Source: CCY15215 sp034932145 (GTDB lineage Bacteria; Cyanobacteriota; Cyanobacteriia; Cyanobacteriales; Spirulinaceae). Taken from it: 10,170 nt of DNA. Below the pieces are notes generated by a model. That model saw only the letters and a list, made by a program, of their open reading frames with translations, was not told the origin of the DNA and ran no database searches. How positions within the stretch are numbered: the stretch's first letter is position 1; every line of letters begins with the position of its first letter. A program made the position numbers and the translations under genes. Positions 1 through 5,835 of the stretch are shown in pieces. The DNA lies in contig NZ_JAYGHV010000058.1 in NCBI RefSeq assembly GCF_034932145.1, positions 1 to 10,170 of the forward strand. Direction: 5' to 3'.

Positions 1-241
1 TCTTGGCTTCTGTTAATTGTTTGGCTTGGTTGTTGTAATTTGGGAATGGTTGATCCGCCGGAATGATATATTCTTTGTCTAGAGAACAAGCATTAACAGA
101 ACACTTCCGAGCGTTAATCCAATCTTTTCGCTCTCTTAGGGCGTAATTCCAGACAGCACGACACACTCTCAAGGTATTTTCAATTACCTCGATTTGCTTT
201 TCGTTTGGGATTAATTTATACTCGTAAGTTAGTGTTAACAT
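1..241 (-). CDS. tnpB: TnpB/OrfB-type protein of IS200/IS605 superfamily, N-terminal part only
   Basis: Only the first 80 codons are in the window; the frame stays open to the left edge. The ATG is at 239-241, preceded by a strong Shine-Dalgarno (AGGAGG, 247-252) with five bases of spacing, so the start is secure. The protein begins MLTLTYEYKLIPNEKQ and continues with RVCRAVWNYALRERKDW around residues 25-41. This is the N-terminal helix-turn-helix region typical of OrfB_IS605 proteins. The later stretch with NACS and EYIIPADQP near residues 50-65 also fits cyanobacterial members. TnpB proteins are RNA-guided DNA nucleases with a RuvC-like centre, and their guide RNA normally overlaps the 3' end of the gene. 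The catalytic part and any guide RNA are off the window, so activity cannot be judged. No tnpA (Y1 transposase) lies in the 310 bases upstream, suggesting a tnpB-only element or a domesticated or stranded copy. That last point is inference. Confidence 0.88.
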   Translation of the reverse strand, partial: MLTLTYEYKLIPNEKQIEVIENTLRVCRAVWNYALRERKDWINARKCSVNACSLDKEYIIPADQPFPNYNNQAKQLTEAK

Positions 242-295
242 TTCGACCTCCTGAATTGGATTTTAGCAATCTTTACAGAGAATGTCAATCTATTT

Positions 296-323
296 GTAGG
301 GACGTTAAATTTAACGTCCCTAC
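296..323. repeat. Perfect 28-bp palindrome (dispersed repeat)
   Basis: The arm GTAGGGACGTTAAA (296-309) is followed directly by its exact reverse complement (310-323), with no unpaired centre. It lies 55 bases upstream of the tnpB start. A diverged relative sits at 9334-9363, so this is a dispersed repeat rather than a private operator. It could also act as a hairpin in RNA or as the subterminal palindrome of an IS200/IS605 end, but the second copy far from any transposase argues for a small dispersed repeat. Confidence 0.85.
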
Positions 324-351
324 TTTGGTCGGTTTTGTTTGTTGTCAAAAA

Positions 352-448
352 GACGAGCGACCCCGGTGAATCGAATTCACCTAGCGGTCGAGGGATGGCG
401 AATCGCATTCGCCATATCCAATCGACCAAGAGAGGGAAAGCGCTCGTC
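352..448. repeat. 97-bp multi-hairpin repeat with closing inverted repeat
   Basis: The outer arms GACGAGCG (352-359) and CGCTCGTC (441-448) are perfect reverse complements. Inside are GGTGAAT-cga-ATTCACC (365-381) and a second branch closed by GGTCGA (386-391) and TCGACC (422-427). That branch contains ATGGCGAAT-cgc-ATTCGCCAT (395-415). The two inner hairpins are versions of one motif: the third stem position is T-A in one and C-G in the other, so pairing is kept. The form is a cloverleaf-like small dispersed repeat or MITE. No protein gene is supported here; a minus-strand open frame across it is just the repeat being read through. Confidence 0.75.
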
Positions 449-460
449 ATCTCACCGCTA

Positions 461-495
461 ACCCTATGCGCGTAGCGCAGGCTTCGCCAACGGGT
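461..495. repeat. Small dispersed repeat with two short hairpins
   Basis: TGCGC-gta-GCGCA (467-479) is followed at once by GGC-ttc-GCC (480-488), and the pair is enclosed by ACCC (461-464) and GGGT (492-495). This GCGCGTAGCGC plus GGCTTCGCC arrangement resembles small dispersed repeats that I recognise from filamentous cyanobacterial genomes. It lies about 57 bases before the dehydrogenase start and may be in that gene's leader. Confidence 0.7.
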
Positions 496-551
496 CTAAC
501 GGGAGTCCTCTTTTTGCATTTTGTAGATAGACAGAACGAATATAGTTGTTT

Positions 552-1310
552 ATGGAACGTTTAAAGAATAAAGTTGCCTTGATTACAGGATCGGCTTCGG
601 GTATTGGTGCAGCCACAGCAAAACTTTTCGCTCGGGAAGGAGCTAAGATTGTTATTGCAGATATTAATGCGGAAGAAGCCGAAAAACAGGCGGCCGAAAT
701 TCGCGATCGCGGTGGAGAAGCGATCGCGATCGCCGTGGATATTAGCGACGGCCAACAAGTGCAACAAATGTACAAACAAGCGATTGCCACCTTCGCTACT
801 ATTAATATTTTACATTGCAATGCTGGGGTTTTAATAATTGGTTCTGCTGAAACACCCCCAGAGGAACATTGGCATAAAACTCTTGCTGTTAATTTAACGG
901 GGCATTATTTTTGCGTCAAATATGGTATTCCCATCCTGAAAAAAGCAGGAGGAGGCGCGATCGCGATTACAGCTTCGATTTCGGGAATGATGGGAGAACC
1001 GGATTTAATTGCTTATGATACGACTAAAGGAGGATTGATTAATCTCACCCGACAATTAGCCGTTGAGTATGCTAAAGATGGAATTCGAGTGAATAGTATT
1101 TCGCCGGGTTGGATCGATACGCCTTTTAACGATCCCATTTATGAACTCACTCCTTTAGACGAATCTTCTTTAGATAAAATGATTCCTTTAGCGCGTCAAG
1201 GAACCCCAGAAGAAGTTGCTAATGCAGTCCTTTTTCTTGTCTCCGATGAAGCCTCCTATATTACGGGACATAATCTCGTTGTCGATGGTGGTTTAACTAT
1301 TAAAATTTAG
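552..1310 (+). CDS. Short-chain dehydrogenase/reductase (SDR), classical type
   Basis: A 252-residue NAD(P)-dependent oxidoreductase of the classical SDR family. The nucleotide-binding motif TGSASGIG is at residues 12-19, and Asp37 at the end of the second strand (IVIADIN) suggests NAD(H) over NADP(H). The NAG motif is at 90-92. The catalytic tetrad is Asn114, Ser142, Tyr155 and Lys159 (YDTTK), with normal Ser-Tyr spacing of 13. The SPGWIDTPF stretch (184-192) and the C-terminal GHNLVVDGG are also typical. The substrate cannot be told; relatives include 3-oxoacyl-ACP reductase-like and sugar or alcohol dehydrogenases. I chose the ATG at 552; an in-frame TTG at 546 would add only two residues. 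No clear Shine-Dalgarno is seen. It stands alone, with repeats upstream and a terminator-like hairpin downstream, so it is probably monocistronic. Confidence 0.93.
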   Translation: MERLKNKVALITGSASGIGAATAKLFAREGAKIVIADINAEEAEKQAAEIRDRGGEAIAIAVDISDGQQVQQMYKQAIATFATINILHCNAGVLIIGSAETPPEEHWHKTLAVNLTGHYFCVKYGIPILKKAGGGAIAITASISGMMGEPDLIAYDTTKGGLINLTRQLAVEYAKDGIRVNSISPGWIDTPFNDPIYELTPLDESSLDKMIPLARQGTPEEVANAVLFLVSDEASYITGHNLVVDGGLTIKI

Positions 1311-1328
1311 CTAAAAAGATTATGAGTT

Positions 1329-1356
1329 GAGGAGTGAATTGTTTACTTCTCTTTTT
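1329..1356 (+). terminator. Rho-independent terminator-like hairpin after the SDR gene
   Basis: GAGGAGTGAA (1329-1338), loop TTG, then TTTACTTCTC (1342-1351) forms a 10-bp RNA stem with two G-U pairs. Five T residues follow at once (1352-1356). It starts 18 bases after the SDR stop and ends just before the convergent gene's stop, as expected of a terminator on the plus strand. The G-U pairs would become A-C mismatches on the minus strand, so it should work mainly in one direction. Confidence 0.6.
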
Positions 1357-1363
1357 GCCAATC

Positions 1364-1840
1364 TTACTCTCTGGCGGAGAGACGATAGTGCCAATTTTCG
1401 CTATTCATTGAACCCACCCAAATTTTATAGACTCCCGCTTTCCAATCTGTATCGTGGATAGCTGCATCTTCACCGGATGCACCATTATCGCCGCAGCGAA
1501 ATTGTTTTGCGGAGTCGGGTCCTTGAATCACAAGAGTGGTATCTTTACCACCGCTATGAATACTCAAGGTTAATTCTGTAATATCTTCTGTGAGTTCCAT
1601 AATATGATCTGGAATTTGCGATCCAAAACCCATACAAATGTTACCTTGATAATCGCGGGAGGATAAATTATTAGCTAAATCGTAATGGCCTCCAGTATTA
1701 CCCGTGACTGTTGCATCTGCGCGATCGAATCCTCGAGCGAGATTTAAGGGGTTAAAATTGGCATTTTGCGCTAAAACAGGGACGGTGGTTAAAGTCGCAA
1801 TTAAAGGAATTAAAAAATGATAGCGATTGATGTGAAACAT
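1364..1840 (-). CDS. Small exported protein, PPC-like beta fold, unknown function
   Basis: A 158-residue protein with a clear Sec signal peptide: a short basic N-terminus, a hydrophobic core about residues 9-21, and a likely cleavage after VLA at 24. The mature part of about 134 residues has stretches TLSIHSGGKDTTLVIQGPD (91-109), FRCGDNG (115-121) and WKAGVYKIWVGS (133-144). This pattern resembles the bacterial pre-peptidase C-terminal (PPC) beta-sandwich fold; that assignment is by eye and tentative. The mature protein has just two cysteines, Cys69 and Cys116, which could form a disulfide in the periplasm. No protease or other catalytic domain is attached, so it may be a stand-alone binding or structural module. 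The start is well supported by a strong ribosome binding site. I do not recognise a named gene. Confidence 0.85.
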   Translation of the reverse strand: MFHINRYHFLIPLIATLTTVPVLAQNANFNPLNLARGFDRADATVTGNTGGHYDLANNLSSRDYQGNICMGFGSQIPDHIMELTEDITELTLSIHSGGKDTTLVIQGPDSAKQFRCGDNGASGEDAAIHDTDWKAGVYKIWVGSMNSENWHYRLSARE

Positions 1841-1845
1841 GAACT

Positions 1846-1851
1846 CCTCCT
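1846..1851 (-). promoter_or_regulatory. Strong Shine-Dalgarno for the exported protein
   Basis: The minus strand reads AGGAGG, within a longer GAGGAGGAG run, ending five bases before the ATG at 1838-1840. Most genes in this window lack such a site, so this one fixes the start codon and suggests efficient translation. Confidence 0.75.
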
Positions 1852-2132
1852 CTCAAGAAACCCTTCTGGATCGAACCTTCTTGCTTGAGTGACTTGTCTC
1901 AATTTGGGGAACCGTCGGGAGATGATTTCTGTGCCGAATTGCCCGCGATCGCAAGTTTGTTCGATCTCTATCCTTATTATTTTAATGGCTCCCGAGAAAG
2001 AAAATCAAGAGCAAGGACAGTCCTCAGTTTGACACATAGAGAGGCGATCGCAATTTTGTTAATTTTTATGACATTTCCCACTGGTTAAAAAAGTCTTTTT
2101 ATGCTAAAACAGCCAAAATAGTAATAAATTCC

Positions 2133-2297
2133 ATGCCTGCGATCGCCTTGCTTGCTTTAATCTTTGTCCTCAATTTGTTCTTTGAATTTATAGGGATATT
2201 TTTGCCTCTCGATTTGCTTCACCTGCTTAGTTTTGCGGGGAAATGGTGCGGGATAGTGGCGATCGCACTGATAGTGGGATGGTGTTTTGGAGATTAA
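2133..2297 (+). CDS. Possible small membrane protein, 54 residues
   Basis: The frame runs from ATG to TAA and encodes 54 residues, MPAIALLALIFVLNLFFEFI at the start and ending GWCFGD. Two hydrophobic helices are visible, about residues 3-25 and 38-52, joined by a short segment PLDLLHLLSFAGKW that could be a turn. The composition (Leu, Ile, Phe, Val with few charges, an acidic C-terminus) is what a real two-helix membrane peptide would look like. Against it: no Shine-Dalgarno, no known family, and two HIP1 palindromes in the frame, which by themselves encode AIA/AIA-type hydrophobic residues. It lies alone between a weak region and a repeat. Treat as a candidate only. Confidence 0.35.
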   Translation: MPAIALLALIFVLNLFFEFIGIFLPLDLLHLLSFAGKWCGIVAIALIVGWCFGD

Positions 2298-2301
2298 ACA
2301 G

Positions 2302-2318
2302 GCAACAGGCAATAGAAA
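2302..2318 (+). repeat. 17-bp repeat copy, intergenic
   Basis: GCAACAGGCAATAGAAA here matches 16 of 17 bases of a second copy at 4654-4670 inside recJ. It is preceded by another partial unit (ACAG-GCAACAG), so it looks like a short tandem-type intergenic repeat. It lies five bases after the stop of the candidate small membrane protein. Confidence 0.6.
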
Positions 2319-2413
2319 GGATTCTGCCTATTTACACTTCTTTACACAGATGACTATTCTTACGTCCCACTACTTACTAATCGCTAATCGAGTTTAAATA
2401 TTACTCACTAAAT

Positions 2414-3247
2414 TCACTTTAAACTCATTTTTCTGGCAATATGAAAAGCGGAAAGATAAGAGAGTTCGATCTTGCCATCAAAATCCTTCTCAATTCTTTC
2501 TCTTAACCCTGTAAATAATAACTCGCGATCGCGCTTTTCTATTCGTTGATAAGGAGAAAAAGTATCGAGAAGCAGTAAATAATCATCCACAGAATAGGTA
2601 ACTTGACAGGGAATTTGTTCGGAAATTAAATCTCGAAATTGTCCCGATTTTAAGATCTCATCACCAAAATTTTTTAGGACTTCTTCTTGTTTATTTCTAC
2701 CTTCATAACGGGAAAGCGAGGGAGCATATTTTTGATACACTTCCTGTAAGATCGTGTATTCTTCATATCGGGGTTCTGGTTGTAAATTCCACAATAAGAT
2801 TAAATGACCCTCTTGTTTTAAAGCATTAGCAGTTTTGCCATAACTCACTTCTGGAGGTATCCAATGAAAGGAATTAGCCGCTAAAACAACATCAAATTTT
2901 TCTGGTTCTAATTTCCATTCCTCAAAAGAAGTATTCATAATCTCAATCTGAGAATATGCGCTACAATTACTCTCTAAAAATTGGCAAGATTCTCGACTAG
3001 GTTCGAGACAAACCATTGAGAAACCCAATTTAGCAAATCCAATGGTAGCATTACCAGGGCCGCTACCGATTTCTAAAATAGTTGCATCGGGATGCAATTG
3101 AACAACTTCGATCGCGCGATCGCATAATTCTTGAGGATAACGAGGTCTGACTCGATTATAAGCCTCAGCAACACTTGAATACCAAGTTTTGCTGATTTCC
3201 AAATCTTGACTCGCATACCATTGTTTTTGTTTGTGCCAATTGTTCAT
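2414..3247 (-). CDS. Class I SAM-dependent methyltransferase
   Basis: A 277-residue Rossmann-fold methyltransferase of the Methyltransf_11/UbiE-like type. Motif I, ILEIGSGPGNAT, spans residues 57-68 and binds S-adenosylmethionine. An acidic residue at the end of strand 2 (Glu82 in CLEPS) should hold the ribose hydroxyls. FDVVLAANSFHWI (118-130) is motif IV with the FHW signature seen in small-molecule methyltransferases such as the trans-aconitate methyltransferase-like group. The N-terminal AEAYNRVRPRYP (28-39) is the family's usual entry segment. The acceptor cannot be deduced. The start ATG at 3245-3247 fits the family N-terminus; no good ribosome binding site is seen. It is divergent from recJ, and a MITE fills the region between them. 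Confidence 0.9.
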   Translation of the reverse strand: MNNWHKQKQWYASQDLEISKTWYSSVAEAYNRVRPRYPQELCDRAIEVVQLHPDATILEIGSGPGNATIGFAKLGFSMVCLEPSRESCQFLESNCSAYSQIEIMNTSFEEWKLEPEKFDVVLAANSFHWIPPEVSYGKTANALKQEGHLILLWNLQPEPRYEEYTILQEVYQKYAPSLSRYEGRNKQEEVLKNFGDEILKSGQFRDLISEQIPCQVTYSVDDYLLLLDTFSPYQRIEKRDRELLFTGLRERIEKDFDGKIELSYLSAFHIARKMSLK

Positions 3248-3273
3248 TATCTTGATTTTTAGTTATACTCAAA

Positions 3274-3415
3274 TATTAACTCAACTTGCTAGTTATTGAT
3301 TCGATCCCCCCCGGCCCCCCTTGATAAGGGGGGGGAATCCCAAAGTCCCCCTTTTTAAGGGGGATTTAGGGGGATCGGAATGTATCCTATTTGTAACTAG
3401 CAACTCGGGTTATTA
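3274..3415. mobile_element. MITE-like nested inverted-repeat element, about 142 bp
   Basis: Imperfect terminal inverted repeats at 3274-3295 and 3394-3415 match at 18 of 22 positions, with a perfect inner 10 bases (TTGCTAGTTA/TAACTAGCAA). Inside these is a second pair, CGATCCCCC (3302-3310) and GGGGGATCG (3369-3377). Between them are two hairpins, CCCCCCTT-gat-AAGGGGGG (3315-3333) and TCCCCCTT-ttt-AAGGGGGA (3346-3364). It has no coding capacity. Both ends begin or end with TA, which would fit a TA target duplication as made by IS630/Tc1-mariner elements; this is inference. The C-rich and G-rich hairpins resemble known cyanobacterial intergenic repeats. It occupies nearly all of the space between two divergent genes. 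Confidence 0.75.
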
Positions 3416-3430
3416 GCGTAAAATAAGCAA

Positions 3431-5809
3431 ATGAATTCTCTTTCTCCTCGATGGCAACTTCCTCCTACTCCCAATGTTCCTGCGGAATTTATTGCCGCGA
3501 TTAAACCCTACTGTCCGTCCTCAGAAGGGAAAATTGCTGCACAATTACTCTGGCAAAGAAATATCAGGGATTTAGAAAAACTACCAGGATTTATTGATTG
3601 CGATCGCTATCAACCTGCGAGTCCTTTTGAGTTTGGCGAGGAGATGAAATATGCCATTAAACGCCTTCAGAAGGCACGAGAAGCAGGGGAAAAAGTGACA
3701 ATCTGGGGGGACTTCGATGCAGACGGTATTACCTCCACTAGCGTCCTCTGGGACGGTTTGGGACAGTTTTTTGCTCAATATTTGCAGTTAGATTATTATA
3801 TTCCCAATCGCCTTAGCGAATCTCACGGTTTAAACATTCCCGGAATTGAAAGATTAGCAGCGACGGGAACAAAATTAATTGTCACCTGCGATACGGGAAG
3901 TACCAATATAGAAGAGATCGATCGCGCCGCAGAATTAGGCATTGATATTATTGTCACGGATCACCATACTTTACCAGAAAATCGTCCCAATGTTGTCGCA
4001 ATTATTAATCCTCGTTATTTAGAACCAACTCATTCTCTTTATCATCTTTCTGGGGTTGCTGTTGCTTATAAATTAGTCGAAGCACTTTACGAAATCTTCC
4101 CCGAAATTCCGCAAAAACCCCTCGCGGAATTATTAGATTTAGTTGCTATTGGTTTAATCGCCGATCTCGTTGAATTAAAAGGAGACTGTCGCTATTTGGC
4201 GCAAAAAGGCATCAAACAATTACAAAAACAATTGAAAAATCCCACTCGTCCAGGGGTTGCTTTATTATTAAAATTATGCCAGAGAAGCGGCGATCGCCCC
4301 ACGGATATTTCCTTTGGTTTAGGTCCGCGAATTAACGCAGTGAGTCGCATTCACGGAGATGCTAACTTTTGCGTAGAATTATTAACCAGTCGCGATCGCG
4401 ATCGCTGTCAACATCTCGCCGAAGAAACAGAACTTGCTAACAGTCGTCGCAAAGAATTACAAAAAAATGTTACAAATTCTGTTAAGAAAAAACTCGAACA
4501 ACTTGACTTATCAACCACCTATGTTATTGTCTTAGAAGATTCGCAATGGTCAGCAGGAGTTTTAGGATTAGTTGCCGGACAAATTGCTCAAGAATATGGT
4601 CGTCCTACCATCTTATTAAGCACTCAAAATAACGATCGGGAAACAGAGAATAAGCAACAGGGAATAGAAAATGAACCACAATTATCTCTTGCTAGGGGAT
4701 CTGCGCGTTCTGCCAATGAAATTGACCTTTATCAATTAGTACATTCTCAAAAACATTTATTGCATCGTTTTGGAGGACATCCTTATGCAGCAGGTTTGAG
4801 TCTTCTGGTTGAAAATTTGCCGCTTTTTACTGAAGCAATTAATCAAGAAGTTCGCTTGCAAATTAACACAACAGAACTCACTCCCATCGTCAATACAGAT
4901 ATTACCGTAACTGTTGCCGAGTTAGGTAAAGAATTGTTTAAAGAATTGAATCTTTTAGAACCTTGTGGTATGGGAAATCCCGTTCCTAAACTCCTGATTG
5001 AAAATTGTTTGTTTACAAATATATGGCATAATAACGCCAAAGATAATCGCGGTAAAAAGATTCAATATATTAAAACAACCTTTGAGATCGGCGATCGCAG
5101 TTCATCCTCGAAATTTCCTGGTGTTTGGTGGGGACATTATAAAGATGAATTACCTGCAAATCAACCCTGTGATGCTATTGTAGAATTAGATTATAATACT
5201 TATAAAAATCGATACGAAGTGCGCTTAATAGCTGTTCGCATTTGCAACAAAAATCAAGGCGATCGCAATGACTTTTATGCACCTAATATCCTTTTAGATT
5301 GGCGAGGGAAGATATTAGAAGCAGAAAAATTTAACGCGACAATTCTACTCGAAGATTGTCCGACGAATTGGGAGAAAATTTCCGGGGAATTTCACAAAGC
5401 AGTTTTAGAAACCCAGAAACTTGCCCTTGCTTATCAGTCTCCAGACCCTTTAACCTCAGCAGAAATCTGGCAAAAACTGGCAGGAATTGCTAAATATCTC
5501 CACCGTACAGCAGAAACAACAACCCATAAAAAGCTGCAAGAAAAACTTGAGATTAGTTCTCCAACTCTACTGTTAGGAATTGCTGCTTTAGAGGCGATCG
5601 GATTTGAGATCGAAAATAACCATATCTCCCTGCAAATCACCGCCATAAAAGACCCTCAACCTCATCCCGAAGCGAAAATTAGACACTTTCTTGATGCCCT
5701 AGAAGAAGAACAATTTCAACGCCAATATTTTTATAAAGTTCCCGTAGATACCTTGCAAAATACCTTATCCTTTGTTGCCCGCGATCGCAATACTACGAAT
5801 ATAGAGTAA
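3431..5809 (+). CDS. recJ: Single-stranded-DNA-specific exonuclease RecJ, with C-terminal extension
   Basis: A 5'-3' single-strand exonuclease acting in recombination and mismatch repair. The DHH phosphoesterase domain holds motif I GDFDADGITST (93-103), CDTGS (153-157), TDHHT (176-180) and IADLVEL (243-249), giving the metal-binding aspartates and histidines. LGPRINAVSRI (297-307) follows. The DHHA1 domain has WSAGVLGLVAGQIA (373-386), ARGSARS (421-427) and RFGGHPYAAGLSL (446-458). An OB-type region with EPCGMGNPVPK (510-520) follows to about 620. At 792 residues it is much longer than E. coli RecJ (577). The extra 165-170 residues end in a possible winged-helix-like segment (about 675-735), seen in cyanobacterial RecJ proteins. 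A polar stretch at 400-419 between ILLST and LARGSARS looks like a lineage-specific insertion and contains a short DNA repeat. All core motifs are intact. The ATG start has no clear ribosome binding site. Confidence 0.96.
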   Translation: MNSLSPRWQLPPTPNVPAEFIAAIKPYCPSSEGKIAAQLLWQRNIRDLEKLPGFIDCDRYQPASPFEFGEEMKYAIKRLQKAREAGEKVTIWGDFDADGITSTSVLWDGLGQFFAQYLQLDYYIPNRLSESHGLNIPGIERLAATGTKLIVTCDTGSTNIEEIDRAAELGIDIIVTDHHTLPENRPNVVAIINPRYLEPTHSLYHLSGVAVAYKLVEALYEIFPEIPQKPLAELLDLVAIGLIADLVELKGDCRYLAQKGIKQLQKQLKNPTRPGVALLLKLCQRSGDRPTDISFGLGPRINAVSRIHGDANFCVELLTSRDRDRCQHLAEETELANSRRKELQKNVTNSVKKKLEQLDLSTTYVIVLEDSQWSAGVLGLVAGQIAQEYGRPTILLSTQNNDRETENKQQGIENEPQLSLARGSARSANEIDLYQLVHSQKHLLHRFGGHPYAAGLSLLVENLPLFTEAINQEVRLQINTTELTPIVNTDITVTVAELGKELFKELNLLEPCGMGNPVPKLLIENCLFTNIWHNNAKDNRGKKIQYIKTTFEIGDRSSSSKFPGVWWGHYKDELPANQPCDAIVELDYNTYKNRYEVRLIAVRICNKNQGDRNDFYAPNILLDWRGKILEAEKFNATILLEDCPTNWEKISGEFHKAVLETQKLALAYQSPDPLTSAEIWQKLAGIAKYLHRTAETTTHKKLQEKLEISSPTLLLGIAALEAIGFEIENNHISLQITAIKDPQPHPEAKIRHFLDALEEEQFQRQYFYKVPVDTLQNTLSFVARDRNTTNIE
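4654..4670 (+). repeat. 17-bp repeat copy inside recJ
   Basis: GCAACAGGGAATAGAAA differs by one base from the intergenic copy at 2302-2318. Here it is in frame and encodes QQGIE (residues 409-413) within the polar linker that separates the conserved ILLST and LARGSARS blocks of RecJ. Confidence 0.6.
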
Positions 5810-5826
5810 GGTGGGCATTGCCCACC
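5810..5826. repeat. 17-bp palindrome between convergent recJ and guaB3
   Basis: GGTGGGCA-t-TGCCCACC gives an eight-base stem round a single central base. It begins at the base after the recJ stop and ends nine bases before the guaB3 stop. Being symmetric, it could end or stabilise transcripts from both genes, but neither side has a T-tract, so it is not a textbook intrinsic terminator. The same GTGGGCA/TGCCCAC palindrome is common as a dispersed repeat in cyanobacteria, which is an alternative explanation. Confidence 0.7.
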
Positions 5827-5835
5827 CGACGACGA

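Larger units (their letters stand above)
1841..2413. other. Gene-poor stretch with one possible small ORF
   Basis: Between the exported protein and the methyltransferase there is no well-supported gene apart from the small frame at 2133-2297. The part at 1885-2088 has an open frame, but it begins with TTG, lacks a ribosome binding site and resembles no family I know. The segment has four HIP1 sites. A weak A/T-rich inverted repeat (AAAAAG/CTTTTT) lies near 2090-2100 and a short repeat at 2302-2318. The exported protein's promoter should lie just right of 1851, but I see no convincing -35/-10 pair. Confidence 0.5.

Noticed and set aside
352..448. Integron attC-like site or tRNA
   Set aside because: The fold is cloverleaf-like, but there are no attC core sites (GTTRRRY type) and no tRNA T-loop or anticodon features.
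235..450. Minus-strand frame of 71 residues upstream of tnpB
   Set aside because: It reads through the palindromic repeats (296-323 and 352-448) and overlaps the tnpB start in another frame.
242..551. CRISPR array or tnpA gene
   Set aside because: The palindromes are of different families with no regular spacing, and no frame encodes a Y1 transposase HUH motif.
1885..2088. Open frame of 67 residues on the plus strand
   Set aside because: Starts with TTG, has no ribosome binding site, no family resemblance and an unconvincing composition.
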